Assembly (NCBI RefSeq): GCF_008831285.2
Contig: NC_045139.1
Location: 35,563,706 to 35,627,705 of the forward strand
Direction of reading: 5' to 3'
Length of the DNA: 64,000 bases
DNA from: Nymphaea colorata
Lineage: Eukaryota; Streptophyta; Magnoliopsida; Nymphaeales; Nymphaeaceae
This document shows, piece after piece, positions 45,826-58,705 of this stretch (positions are counted from its first letter, which is position 1; each line of letters starts with the position of its first letter). Both the position numbers and the translations under genes were made by a program. The notes below the pieces were generated by a model. The model saw only the letters and a program-made list of their open reading frames with translations. It was not told the DNA's origin and did no database searches.

Positions 45826-47275
45826 CTATGCACCCTCACTCACCTCATTATCCACATCACACTCTGTCCTCTCTCTAAGCCTCTATACCATCGCATCCAC
45901 CATTGATCTTTGCTGCTCCTCTTGCTTGTGACTGTCACCATCGGAGCTCTTTGTCAGGTGGTAGCCACCACTTGACACGAGAACCCAGACATGATTGGGA
46001 AACTCCTAACCCAATAATAGACAATGTGAAGATCACTAGGCTTTGGTTCAACTTTTAAAACTTTTACTAGTCCACACTAGTGGCAAAATGTTCATTAATT
46101 GAGCCCCCAGTAGACCTGATATTTGGCCCAGACCTACCTTGATCTCAAATTGAGACCTTGGCCTATGTCACATGAGTGTGGGGTGCGGGTGCAGATACAT
46201 GTGCATATGTAACAATTTTTCAAAAAAAAAAAAAAAATTAAGTATGGATGCGGCAATGATGTATATACATGTATATGTATATATGTAATTTATTACATAG
46301 TTAGTAGACTGTTTAATAGCACTATTTGTCTATATTTACATATAATCTTTTATAGTAGAGCTACTTTAGTCAGGTGTACATTTAAAATAATTAGTTCTGA
46401 TCTGATTCAACTGATTGCATAAGATGTGCTGTGTCGTAGAAACTCCACCACATGGCCGCTGTTTAGGAGCACCCATGTGACAAAGCCCTCGGTTGGCTGA
46501 TACATCAGCCGACCGTACCTTCTCAAATGGGGAAACCAAAAGGCTCCCAATAGTCTCAAATGCACACTAATAATGCCAATCTATTTGAGTGTAGAAAGAA
46601 TTGCTAGACAAGATAGGTTGTAACATCAAATTTGGTAAGATTCAAAAATTTAGTCAATCAACAGCAAAAAAACATATTATTCAATGTCAATGTAGATAAA
46701 TAGAAAACCAAAATCATCTCCTCCTACCTATCACACATTATCCTCAAACATATATATAAAAGCCTATGAAGTTTCAAATTTTTCGTGCCTATTATTGCTT
46801 TATTTGCTGAAATTCTACTTTAATTCTAATGAATCTATACCATATAGAGAAGGGACTATGGCTACAAAATGCAAGTCTAAAGGTCTTTCTTTAGGTGATG
46901 CAATGAGCTCTTCTTCTAATCGTCTAGTATGAAGAAGTTGTTTAGTATTAATGAAATTGGTATTATATTGTGGAGTTGGAAGAGTTGGAAACTAGCAGTT
47001 AAGGTGGATGATAAATTTAGGGCAATATATAAGAGAAAAAGGCTAAAACATAAATGACCTACCAACCTCAAGAATTTTTATACTATTGTTCGCGGAAACA
47101 TAAACTGAAGGTACATTCTTGTGCTTGCTAAGTATTGCAGTCTAACTTGAATGCAACTTGGTCATTTTCCTAGTCACATCAAGAACTAGTGGCAAAACCA
47201 TATGTGGGTTGGTGTGGGCAACTGCCCTTAAATTTTTATTTTATTTTTTAAAGGCATCTTTAACTAATTATCTTT
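45826..47275. other. Non-coding part of unit B with inverted-repeat remnant
   Basis: Contains 46,571-46,944 (truncated right arm) joined directly to the right half of the hairpin (TTAATGAAATTGG, 46,948). An A-run lies at 46,220. No gene recognised. Confidence 0.5.
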
Positions 47276-47283
47276 ATATATAT

Positions 47284-47598
47284 CATAGTCATAGAAAACA
47301 CATTTTTTCGGAAAAAAAATGTTAAAAATGAAAAAAAACGCAGGTTTCCAGTTTTTTTTTTCACTTTTTTCTTTCTTTTTAGTTTTTTTAATTCCAAACA
47401 GCTTTTTTTTATTTTATTTTTTTTAATTGTTGCAAATATACTTATCTTTTGATGTTTGTGTTATTAGTTTCTCATTTTATTTTTTCCACATTTTTAGTTT
47501 TTAAAAATTTTAAAAAATTTACCATATTTTTTTTCTTGTCGTATTATACTTGAGAAAAACCTGACCGATTAAAACTCGAGACGTTATTTGTGACTATA
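47284..47598. mobile_element. AT-rich hAT-like MITE (unit B)
   Basis: Ends CATAGTCATAGAAAACA and TTATTTGTGACTATA. Flanks ATATATAT and ATATATAA correspond to the perfect ATATATAG pair in unit A. Confidence 0.8.
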
Positions 47599-47757
47599 AT
47601 ATATAAGTGTTCCACCTAAACATGAGTATTTTTATACGAATGCCTCTCCAGCCGAATTTTCTAGCTCCGCCACTGTCAAGAACCCTTCCTTCCTTCCCCA
47701 AGCTGACAAAGTAATGGAATCAATTGTAGCAAAAGTTTGAGAATTGGGATCCAGTGG

Positions 47758-47968
47758 AAGATCAAATCTCCAGTTAGTCTTAAAGATTCAAAATTTCCAG
47801 TTAAGTCTTCATAAAGATTCAAAATTTCCAGTTAAGTCTTTATAAAGATTCAATTTTTTTGTATGCAATTTACCTAAAAGCAGAAAAGAATGATGAAATG
47901 GAAAGGTCGACTGTGAATCTGCAAGATCAATGTGACTCTCTTTCTCTCTCGTGTGAACGAGAGAAACT
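47758..47968. repeat. About 210-bp segment present in units B and C, absent in A
   Basis: It lies between two AGTG motifs (GGATCCAGTG ... ACTAGTG); unit A has a single AGTG (30,570). It contains a direct repeat of AAAGATTCAAAATTTCCAGT spaced about 33 bp, and ends in a small inverted CTCTCGTGTGAACGAGAG. Either a deletion in A or an insertion before the B/C duplication. Confidence 0.7.
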
Positions 47969-49055
47969 AGTGTTTTATACTTTCATTTTACCTTTTTACC
48001 CTAATTTCAGAAAAAGAAACTGCCTTTTGTGATTTTCTAATAAGCGCTATCCTTCTCCTAGAAACTCTTAAATAAGGGTTTGAAGTTAATCAACTGCAAT
48101 TTTGTTAATATTAACGTCTATCACTAATGCTAGATCACATTATTATCATTTTAGCTACCAATTGGGCTTTCCAAGTTAAGTTGAAAACCCATTCTTTGCC
48201 GTTGCTTGACAGTTTTCAGAAAAGAAGTGTGCACTTTATAGAAAATCACAAGAAGTCGTTACCTTTTCAGAAATTTAATAGAAAAGTAGGGTCAAAAGTG
48301 AAAAGGTTCCCATTGTCTATGAGCTCTTGCTGACACAAGACGTTGATCTTTAGTATGTTCACATTTCGTTATCGCCACGGAATTCGTATGATTGGTTTGG
48401 CGACTGTTATTGCATGAAAAGTATGTTTCTACCTCTTTCTAATTCGTGCCTCCATTATCAAATGTTAGTTTCTAGTTATTTCAAGTAGTTGCGCGCGGCT
48501 ACTTCCAATCAAGGGTGAAGCCAAAAAATTTTCATGAAGGGGACCGAATTAAAGTTTTTAAATTCTGATTAGGCCCAAAATATCAATTTTCATATTTTTT
48601 ATATAAAACATGTGATTTTTTTTTAAATTTACATATAAATAAAAAAAATTGAAGTGGGCCAAGGTCCAAGTGGACCCTACCTTGGCTCCGCTTCCAATAC
48701 AATCCCATAAACCTGCAGAATCTTGTTCATGCTTATGCCTAAATGAATGTGATTTCAGATCGACCAATGCTAATCTTTCAGCAAAATTGTTTTGCCGAAT
48801 GGAGGGTTAAGGGTGTCTATAGGTCGAGTCGACCTCAAGCTAAGCAAGATTGAGTTAAACCCCAATGGCGGAACCACTTTGTGGCTGCTGTAGTCAATTG
48901 CCCACACCAACCCATAAAATTTGTTTTATTTATACTTATGAACTTCACTAATTTTCACTTTTTATGATTGCCCATTAAAATTTGAAATTTAAAAGTAATA
49001 GCGTCCGTTAACTAGAAATTTCTGGCTCCGTCACTGGATTGACATAACTCTTTAC

Positions 49056-49511
49056 TGTAAAGATCATTTGGTGGGCCGACATATGTCTATGAAGAATTTC
49101 AGACATTATGGCTGTCTTAATGTTAATATCCGCTTAAGTGATTGCATTTTGGGATATTACGTCATTTTAGATGGTATGAGGTAATTTTGAAATGTATAGA
49201 TACCTGTACGCAATTATGGACTCTTTGATGGGTTGAATCCGTAATTGCCCTTAATATAAAATGGTAGTGGTCCCTGGGGTCGTGGAATGGTTGCTTGAAA
49301 CGTTGGTTTCTAGGGTTGTCTCTTCCCTATCTGAGAGCGACCTCACGTGCGCCGCCAAGACTCTGGAAGATTCTGCCGCGATCTAACGTCCAGTTCTTCA
49401 GATGGATTCAGGTATGCTTCCGCTACAGTTAAGTTTTTTGGTTTCAATGATTTAGCAAGAACATGAACCTCTTTAGGGCATATTGTTTTTGTATATGCAA
49501 ATCTCCCAACA
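49056..49511 (+). repeat. 5' LTR of copia copy 2
   Basis: 456 bp, TGTAAAGATCATTTGG ... CAAATCTCCCAACA. Confidence 0.92.
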
Positions 49512-49513
49512 AT

Positions 49514-49527
49514 TGGTATCAGAGCCC
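49514..49527 (+). promoter_or_regulatory. tRNA-iMet primer binding site, copia copy 2
   Basis: TGGTATCAGAGCCC, two bases after the LTR. The GC-rich leader follows at 49,635-50,170. Confidence 0.85.
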
Positions 49528-51005
49528 TTTGTTCATTGTTAAATCGTTGATCTTTAGTTGTATTTTTGCGTGATCTTCCCTTTCGGATGTTCCCTATCTT
49601 CGGCTACATGTTTTTTCAAAAAAAAAAAAAAAACTTTGGGCGCGGTCGAGCAACGGAAGCCATCGGCCACCTAAGGAAGGGAAAGGGAAGGCGATGGAAG
49701 GCGTTGGCCTTCCGTTGATGGGCGACGGCAGGGAAGGGAGGCCACCGGCAGGTTCGCCATCACCGGACGGCACCGTGCGACCCACCCAAGTCATTCGGAG
49801 CCCTGCCGACGCAGATCTAACGTTTGGTGCTTGGTTGACCGAGTGGCAGTCTCGCTGCAAGAAACCGCACGGGCGGCGAGGGGCAACGGCCGGGGCCGAC
49901 CGTTATGGCAGCACGGCGGACAACGACTGCTGGTTCGGGTGACGGCTGGCGCCCACCCACCTCCGTCCCGCCTGTTTTCTCTTTGGGATTCTGAAGGAAC
50001 AGGCAGAGGAGCGGGAGAAAGGGCTTCGCCCACCTCCGTCCGGCCACGTCCAGCCTCACCGAGGAGTTCACCATCGCCGAACGGCGCCGTGCGAAGCACT
50101 GGTGCCCACCCGCAGCCCGCCGGTGGCTTCTGGCCACCGCTTCAGCCGCCCAAATCCTTGAAACCTTTTTTAGCCATTTTCTAACCGTTTCACTTGGTTT
50201 TGGACCCGATACGGTCTAATTTTGAACGGTTCGTTCAATGATTAAACCAGTTCAGGCCTATTTAGGGCCCTGTGGGTGGTTTAGTTGTGGTTTAAGAACG
50301 ATACGGGCCATTTTAAGGTCGATTCAGTGGTTTTTGACCCACTTAAGCACGATTATGGTACAGTACAAGAAATTTTGGACTTTTTTGGGCCTATTTCATT
50401 GAATCATTTTGGTTTTGGATTCAATGAAGGGACAATGTTGTATGCAATTTGGTTTATGCATCATGTTTTTTTCATGTTATTAAAATTGTGAATGTGCTTT
50501 AGATGAATGTTTGGACCATGAATTGAACTTTGACAATGTCTATTATTCGAAATGAGTAAGTTTGTACTTTATGTCGCCAAAGTGACTACAATTGTACGAA
50601 TCTGTTTGTTTTTTGAACATTAGATGATATTATACTTGATCCATGCGGGCAATAATCAACCCAAAGGAGGATTGTTGCTTGGTCAGGTTTAAGTATACAG
50701 GGCAACAAATATGTGATAATTTTTTAGGTTTTCATGTGAATAGTGAGTCAATCCAAAGATGGGCTCGTTATTTGACAAAGCTAATTATTTATTTTCATTG
50801 TTGACCAAGAATACCACTTGTAGTTAATATTTTAATCCAAAGATTAGATATTAATGTTGTACCGGTACCTTGTGATGGGATTTGGGCTACTGTATTTAAA
50901 TTCATATATATTTGTTGTTTCATCTATGTACATGTATTGATTGTGAGAATGTTTGGTATTTTTGTTCTTTGTACAGTGAGTTCTGCTTTCATGATATTTG
51001 CAAAT

Positions 51006-53676
51006 TTGAGTACTATTCCTGAGTTAAATAATTCAAATTTTATAAGTAAGAAAAAAAGAATGTTAAGGAAGTTGCAGTTGATCAGTCACCCATTAAGAAA
51101 CTGAAGAAGCATAAGGAAGGCCAATCAGGCTGCTTCTTTTGCAAGGGTGAAGGTCATCAGAAGAAGAATTATATTAAGTATCATGCATGGCGTGAAATGA
51201 GAGGTACACTTCTCACTTTGGTTTGTTTTGAGGTTAATTTAATTTCAGTGCCCAGAAACACTTGGTGGGTAAATTCGGGTGCTACTACTCACATAAGTGT
51301 GTCTATACAAGGCTGCCTAAATTGTCGAACGCCAAATGATGCTGAAAGATTCATCTATGTGGGTGATGGCAAGAAGGCGAAGGTTGAAACCATAGCAGAT
51401 TTTCGGTTATTGTTAAAGACTGGTTGTTATTTGAATTTGACAGAAACTTATGTGGTACCATCTTTGAGACGAAATTTGATTTCTATCTCCTCGTTGGACA
51501 AATTTGGTTATTATTGTTCATTTGGAGATAGTAAATTTAAGTTGTTTATGCACTCAAATTTGATGGCCACTGGTTCTTTGTCTGGTAGCGATAACATTTA
51601 TTTGCTTGATACGGTTGCTTCATATCATGAAACCTTGCATGTTACGTCTAGTAGTACTAAAAGAAAATTAACCAACGAGAATTCTGTTATGATGTGACAT
51701 AGGCACTTAAGACATATCTCTGAAAAGGAAAATAAAAAGGCTTATGTCGAATGGAATTCTTGAGTCCATTGATTTTGCAGACTTTAATATTTGCATTGAA
51801 AGTATAAAGGAAAAACAAACAAACATTAAGGGGTTATAAGTTTTATAATCTAACTAGTAAGTCTTTCTTTGAAACGAAAAATGCCCATTTCTTTGAGGAT
51901 ATTGAGTTTGGGGGAGGTGATCAGGTTAGAAACATTGGCTTCGAAGAGGGACCTGAGTCTGCTCATACGGATGTTGTAAGCAATAGTCAGGTATTCATTC
52001 CTGCAATTGTTTCAACAACATATTCAGAAAAAGGCAATGATGTCGATCTCCCTACTAAAGAACAAACTCAACAACCTCAAGAAAATCAAGTAGAGGTGCC
52101 ACTGAGGAGATCCACTAGAAACAGGAGAAATACAATTTTAAATGATTTTGTCTATTTCCAAGAACATGATGTTGATATGGGCTTAATGGAACAAGATTCT
52201 ATTAACTTCCAGCAAGCGATAAAGAGTTCTAAATCTCATAAGTGGGTAGATGCCATGAATGAGGAAATAAAGTTCATGATGGATAATGACGTATGAGAAG
52301 TTGTTCCCTTGCCTGAAGGTGTGAAACCCATTGGTTGTAAATAGATTTTAAAATGAAGAGGGATTCATTAGGAAACATCTAAAGGTATAAGACACGTCTT
52401 GTCGCAAAGGGCTTTACTCAAAATGAAGACATTGATTATACAGAGACTTTCTCTTTAGTTTCGTTGAAAGACTCTTTCAGGACTATAATGGCACTTGTGG
52501 CTCATTTTGATTTAGAGCTGCATCAGATGGATGTAAAGATAGTGTTTCTAAATTGAGACATTGATGAAACGATGTATATGGTGCAACCAGAAAACTTTGT
52601 TTCAGGTGATGCAAAAAAAATGGTCTGCAAGCTCAAGAAATCTATCTATGGGTTAAAGCAAGCTTCCCTTTAGTGGTATTACAAATTTTATCAAGTTATA
52701 GTTTCATTTGGCTTTGAAACGAATATGGTTGATGAATGTGTATACCAAAAGTTCAGTGGGACAAATTTATCTTTCTGGTTTTATATGTCGATGATATATT
52801 ACTGACAAGTAATGATGTGGGCATACTGCAAGAAACTAAGAAATTTTGTCAACAAAGTTTGACATAAAGGATCTTGGTGATGCATATTTTGTATTGGGGA
52901 TCGAGATATTTCGAGATCGTTCTCGGGGTATTCTTGGATTATCACAAAAGGCCTACATTGATAAGGTGCTTCAGCTATACGGCATGAAGGATTGCAAACC
53001 AGGAAATACTCCAGTTGCTAGAGGAGACAAGTTTAGTCTCAAACAGTGCTCTAAAAGTGAAATCGAATCTAAGGAAATGGAAAGGATTCCCTATTCGTCT
53101 CTTGTAGGAAGCCTTATATATGCTCAGGTTTGTACTCGTCCGGATATTTTATTTATCGTTGGAATGTTAGGCAGATACGTAAGTAATCTTGATATGGATC
53201 ATTTGAAAGCAGCCAAAAGGGTATTGATGGACTTACAAAGAACAAAAGGTTTTATGATCACATACAAAAAGTCAGACCAGTTGGAGATCATTGGGTATTT
53301 AGATTCTGACTTTGTTGGGTGCCAATAAAATAACATAGCATGTTACGAGGCATTCAATCATGCTTTATGGTTGCATAATTTTGTCACTGGGCTGCGCATT
53401 ATGAATGATATACAAAGACCACTAAGGTTATTGTGTCACAATAATTCAGCAATCATGTACTCTAATAACAGCCGCAGTTTGTCAAAGTCGAAGCACATCG
53501 ACATTAAGTTTTTTTGGGCTATTAAAGATATGATACAGAATGGTCAGGTGTCCTTAGAGTATATTGGGACAAACTCTATGATTGTGGATCCACTCACCAA
53601 GGGTTTAACACCTAAGGTCTTTCACGAACATGTTGTTCATATGGGGGTGTTACCTTTGGATGATGTGCTGGTTTAG
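51006..53676 (+). pseudogene. Copia gag-pol remains, copy 2 (integrase core missing)
   Basis: Same order and the same integrase-core and RNase H deletions as copy 1. The zinc knuckle keeps its second Cys (CFFCKGEGHQKKNY) but lacks the last. Protease reads NTWWVNSGATTHISVS, with the catalytic Asp changed to Asn. The pre-integrase frame is longer (51,197-51,697). RT has YVDD near 52,785 after a frameshift, and the 52,846-53,328 frame (DIKDLGDAYFVLGIEIFRDR) is longer than in copy 1. RNase H resumes at 53,371 after a stop in place of the lost block. Non-functional, but slightly less decayed than copy 1. Confidence 0.92.
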
Positions 53677-54071
53677 TGAGAGTTTGTATTTTGTTTGCTC
53701 TTATATATGGACAAATATTCAGTTTTATGTAGAATAAAGTTTAAAGTTCTTTGGTTTCATTCTGTGTATATGTTTTTGATCTCCATAAGGTTTTAAAGTT
53801 GGAACAGTTGAGAATAGACATGTTGTAATCACATTACATGTAATTCTCATACTATACATCCATATCAAATCTATGTCATTGATTGTGTTAACATTTGTGA
53901 TCACTGAAGGTTTAGCTAATTTTATTATAGCGAAAGCCGCTTTGGTCCTGTGTTGATATGATCATGGACGAGATTGGTGAAAATGACGTTTAATAAGATA
54001 CCAGCTATGAGCTCCTAAGGTTTTATGTAATGTCTGGATGTATAAAGACATATTTGGCCCAAGTAAGAGAT

Positions 54072-54553
54072 TGTAAGGATCATTTGGTGGGCCGACATAT
54101 GTCTATGAGGAATTTCAGACATTATGGGGAATTTCAGACATTATGGCTGTCTTAATATAAATATCCACTTAAGTTATTACATTTTAGGATGTTACGTCAT
54201 TTTAGATGGTATGGGGTAATTTTGAAACGTTTAGATACCTGTACGCAATTACGGATTCTTTGATGGGTTGAATCCGTAATTGCCCTTAATATAAAATGGT
54301 TGTGGTCCCTGGGGTCGTGGAATGGTTGCTTGAAACGTTGGTTTCTAGGGTTGTCTCTTCGCTATCTGAGAGCGACCTCACGTGCGCCGCAAAGACTCTG
54401 GAAGATTCTACCGCGATCTACCATGCTGTTCTTCAGATGGATTCAGGTACGCTTCCGATACAGTTAAATTTTTTGGTTTCAATGATTTAGCATGAACATG
54501 ATCTTCTTTAGGGCATATTGTTTTTGTATATGCAGGAGGGAAATCTCCCAACA
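54072..54553 (+). repeat. 3' LTR of copia copy 2
   Basis: Contains GCAGGAGGGAAATCTCC as in the other 3' LTR, and an extra tandem copy of GGAATTTCAGACATTATG near 54,112. Confidence 0.92.
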
Positions 54554-54798
54554 TTTACCTCGAACTATTTCCCATAAGGTATCATATGCTTGAGGTCCTA
54601 AAATCCGCTAGACACATCATTTATCGGCTTTTCTCTATTTCATCTCGTGAGACGCTTCCATCACTTTGGCTACATTTGATACCCTTGCATCTGAGATCGG
54701 AGACTGTTTTAAAAGTTGTGCTATGTATGATCTGTAAACAAATAGAAGATCTCAATAGCATGGGTCTCAAATCCTTGTTATATAAAAAAAGCCAAACA

Positions 54799-55011
54799 TT
54801 TAGGTTGTGTCTATTACACCGTAGATCTGAGATTCACGATGATATGAGATCCATGGATTTAAGATCATACCATACCCCTGTTCGGCGTTAAATCTATTGT
54901 TAGATCGATGCTACTGAGGTCCTCAGTCTGTTTAAATTGAATTTCATTCAAAACACACCTTTTTATGCAACAGTAGGTCTAAGATACGAAACTATCATAC
55001 TCAACCTTAAA
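54799..55011. mobile_element. Short MITE-like inverted element (unit B 3' flank)
   Basis: Copy of 37,404-37,616. Confidence 0.45.
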
Positions 55012-55420
55012 GTCTGACGGAGAGAAGGTCGAGATCTTCAATGATATCAGATTACTGTAGGTTTGTGGTAAACAAACAAGCATAACCTATGAATGCGAAA
55101 GAACTAAACAAACCTTGGCGTGTAACCTTTTGACCAATAATTCATGCCTTCAATGGATTTTCGCCACCTTTATGCTCCACATTTATTTATTTTCTACTTG
55201 CAGGTTTGGCCTTTTGACAATGGAGCCAAACAGAGTGACTTAATATATAGCCTACCTAGGCATGGTTTAAGGGGCAGATTGGGCAACTTGGTTTTCCAAC
55301 GTTCAAGATTGTCATCAAATTTTTTACTAATTTAAGTAGTAGCCAAGCCAAAAGTAAGGGGTACTATGTCTTTTTTAAACTTTTAGGAGCACTTGTATGT
55401 AAATAAATAAAAATAAGGAT

Positions 55421-56838
55421 GCTAATCTTAATTTTTTTGATCTTGACTTGAATCATCAAGGGTTTGCAAAAACAACTCTAGAACATATTAAAATTTTGTC
55501 GTTTTGTCGGGTTAGTAGCGTCGAGTTAGTAGCTTGTACAAAGCGATCAGTTCGATTCCAATGAACACCAATACTCCATATAAGCTAAAGTAGGCATAGT
55601 TGGAAGTACTATTTTTGGATATTTATGTTGACGAATGAGCGGCAAAGTCTCTTAACTATTCTACCTAGCTAGAGTGTATATAAGAATGCCAACAGATTGG
55701 ATTCCATATTCATTTTTTCGGTTATTCACGTATTCAGAGTCGAAAATCATTAAAGAAAAGTCACATCCGAATCCAAATAAATCAAAATTCAATTTTACAA
55801 TCGAAATCTGATTTTTATATTCATATTCGAATCCAAATTTTGAACTGATTTTCAAAATGTAAAAGCATTACATATAAGATATTCGTTTAAAAATAAATCC
55901 GTTTCAAATCTGTATCTGAATCTGATCATATACTTATGTATATCTAAATCCAAATCCTAATCCGATTGGATGTCATTTCTTAAATTTCAATGTGATCCGA
56001 TTTCTTAATCAAATGTTAAATTTTTTCTATATCAGACTTTTCAAATCGGTTGGATCAAATATCTGATCCAAATCAAATATATTCAGCTCGAATAAACCCC
56101 ATCAAACTCGTCCAATTCTATATGAAAGCCTTGTTAAAGTGTTTTTAGTGGAACAGAGCATATATTTTGCATCTTGAATTCTGCGAACATCAACTTAAAC
56201 CAAAATCTTGAACCCATAGTTTTGAAATCCACAGTTTGTTCGTTAAAATGGTTGGTTGAAATTAATGTGTTTAGCTTAAAACTATCAAATACGTATTCAG
56301 CTTTTTGACTTTCCGGAGATCAAATTCTCAAGGAGCTGTCTACTAACAAAAAATATTAATTCTTCGGTACTGGAAAAATAAATATATTTTTGTCTTCAAT
56401 AAGCGCAATTCTGTTATTTTACATTAAGAATTAAAATTTTCTGTCAAGAAAAGGCTCTTTAAAAGTTGAGTGGCTAAGGGTTGAATAGTGAGTTACCATT
56501 TGTTTAAAGTTTAAGTGCTTTTTTGTTATTTTTTCAAAAGTGAAATGAAAATAAGAAAGAGAAAAGGGGGTGCCATTGTGAATAAAGCCACTTCATTGAA
56601 CTTTTAATGTGAACAACCTCATTTATCACTTGGAAGGTGCCTACCCAACTGCCATGACAAGAGGATGTTTCATGTGCTTTTAATACACAAGTATCTTGGC
56701 TTTATTGGTTGTGTTTTATATGCACCACATTTATATGATACACCTTGTCAACTGCCTACATGTGTCTGTGAGCATGGGTAAATATGTCTATATACATGGA
56801 AGCATATTTTAAAAATGAAGCCCATACCTAGATAAACC
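55421..56838. repeat. Inter-unit spacer, copy 2
   Basis: Copy of 39,212-40,616 with very few differences. No gene. Confidence 0.85.
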
Positions 56839-57678
56839 AGAAAATAGTCCACAATCCAGAAACATCAACTTTAAACAATGTTCAGAAAATGATAGTTATA
56901 ACAGAATGACTGGGATGGGCATGACTCTATTTGCCCAAAGGAAGATTTCTTTCACCAGAGCTCACCTATATTCTCTTGACAAAACTTCATTGTTCCTAAC
57001 TTTTCGAAAAAAAAAGAAAAGAAAAAAGCAAAAAACGTTTAGTGTACGTATTAGAACCACGCGTTCACATCTAGCATCGGATACCAACAAAGGTACAAGT
57101 GGATTAAAAGCGCTCTAAAGCAGTAACATATGACAATCATTTCCTATATATTTAAAAGAAAATTGAAATTTCAGAAAACAGGGATCCCAAGAGAAAACAC
57201 AAATAAGGAAGCCTCTAGCCACAGCATCACTTCAACCAATGAAGAACGACCAAATTTCTAGGAAAAACGGGGCAACAGCAAATCGATCATCGAAAAAACC
57301 ATCCACCTGCGACCGACGGGCCGTCATACCATCGGAATCATCGGTATCGTTGTCCAGGAATTCATAGTCGGCCTTGTCGTCATCACTAGCCATCGCCGTG
57401 TCTCCGCTGTAGAAATCATCTAAGGATTCCTCCTCTGCTGCATCATGCATATCGTCCTCCGAATCCATATCTCCAAATTAGTGGTTTCCTCTTTCTTTAA
57501 ATTAATGAAATTTCCCTTAATCGGAAAATAAAAAAGAGCTAAATCAGCCAAGAAAGGCGTCGGAATCCGTAGGAGAGAGCGGGGAAACTTGCAAAACCAA
57601 GAGGATGACGATCGATCAAGCGCAATGTGGAGGAATTCGGCAGAGACAAGACGAAAAACCGAGGAGAGCGAGGGGTTC
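56839..57678 (-). pseudogene. ARI exon 1 fragment (minus copy, before unit C)
   Basis: Near-identical to 40,617-41,456. Exon 1 is open from ATG 57,468 to the donor at 57,307, with the same Glu to Lys change but YSGD retained. No promoter and no downstream exons. Confidence 0.93.
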
Positions 57679-57703
57679 TCTATAACCGAATTCGGCAGAC
57701 ATA

Positions 57704-58380
57704 AAAAGTAAAGCTTTGTAAGGGCATAAGAGTCATTGGCAAAAATAACCTGAATCCATGAAGGACTAACTCCCTCCATGACGTAATCTGTTAATCACCT
57801 CAAGAACAAGCCATACGATTCGTTTTCAGCCACATCGACAAGTTTCAGACATGAGCGTATCAATCGTTGCCCTTGACACTCAAATGTGATCAACGTTTAA
57901 CCAGATAGTACGCAACTCCACAGCCACTATCCGAAGCGTAGGGATACGTCAGTAATTTGGGAAAAAATTCTGAGCTCCGTATAAAAGTGGGAGCTTACGT
58001 GAGCCGATGCCAGGGAAGGAGGGGAAGAGAGAGAAGGAAAACCCCTCGCTCTCCTCAGTTTTCCATCTTATCTCTGCCGAATTCCTCCACATTGCTCTTC
58101 ATCGATCGTCATCCTCTTGGTTTTTCAAGTTTCCCCGCTCTCTCCTGCAGATTCCGATGCCTTTCTTGGCTGATTTGTCTCTTTTTTATTTTCCGATTAA
58201 GGGAAATTTCATTAATTTAAAGAAAGAGAAAACTACTAGTTTGGAGATGATGGATTCGGAGGACGATATACATGATGCAGCAGAGGAGGAATCCTGAGAT
58301 GATTTCTACAGCGGAGACCCGGCGATGGCTAGCGATGACGACGAGGCCGACTATGAGTTCCTGGACAACGATACTGATGA
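57704..58380 (+). pseudogene. ARI promoter, 5' UTR and exon 1 copy (plus, unit C)
   Basis: Same as the unit B copy: TATAAAA at 57,980-57,986, upstream ATG at 58,007, exon-1 ATG at 58,247, same TGA after EEES. The encoded frames are identical to those of unit B. Confidence 0.93.
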
Positions 58381-58705
58381 ATCCCCAAAAATAGTACACA
58401 AAAGGTGAATTATTTTGTATAGTTGAAGAACTTGAACAAGGTTTTGTATAGTTGAACTTATGAATAGTTTTTGCAAAAGAAAATTACAATAAAGAACATG
58501 TGATGACTCCTTTAACGAGTATGCACTTTAGACAATCTTGATTTTGGAATCCCCTGTAAATTTTAGTATTGCAATTCATTCAAAAGAAAATATATCAGGC
58601 CATTCTAGAACTAACCAAATCCTTGAGTTATTTCAACTGCCGTTATCATAATTATGTTTATCTAAATTGAATATTTTGACAAGAAGCAAACAGCTTCACC
58701 ATGGA

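Larger units (their letters stand above)
49056..54553 (+). mobile_element. Ty1/copia retrotransposon, copy 2 (duplicate of copy 1)
   Basis: Same structure and same TTTAC target duplication (49,051-49,055, 54,554-54,558) and same outer flanks as the element at 31,659. Its two 5' and 3' LTRs carry the same 5'/3'-specific indel as in copy 1, so this is a duplicated locus, not a new insertion. Confidence 0.93.
41482..55420 (+). repeat. Segmental duplication unit B
   Basis: Same order as unit A. Near-identical to unit C with an offset of 16,222-16,225 bp. Relative to A it lacks 1.1 kb of inverted-repeat/hairpin sequence (junction at about 46,944) and 1.2 kb after the copia flank, and has about 210 bp extra at 47,758-47,968. 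Confidence 0.9.
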
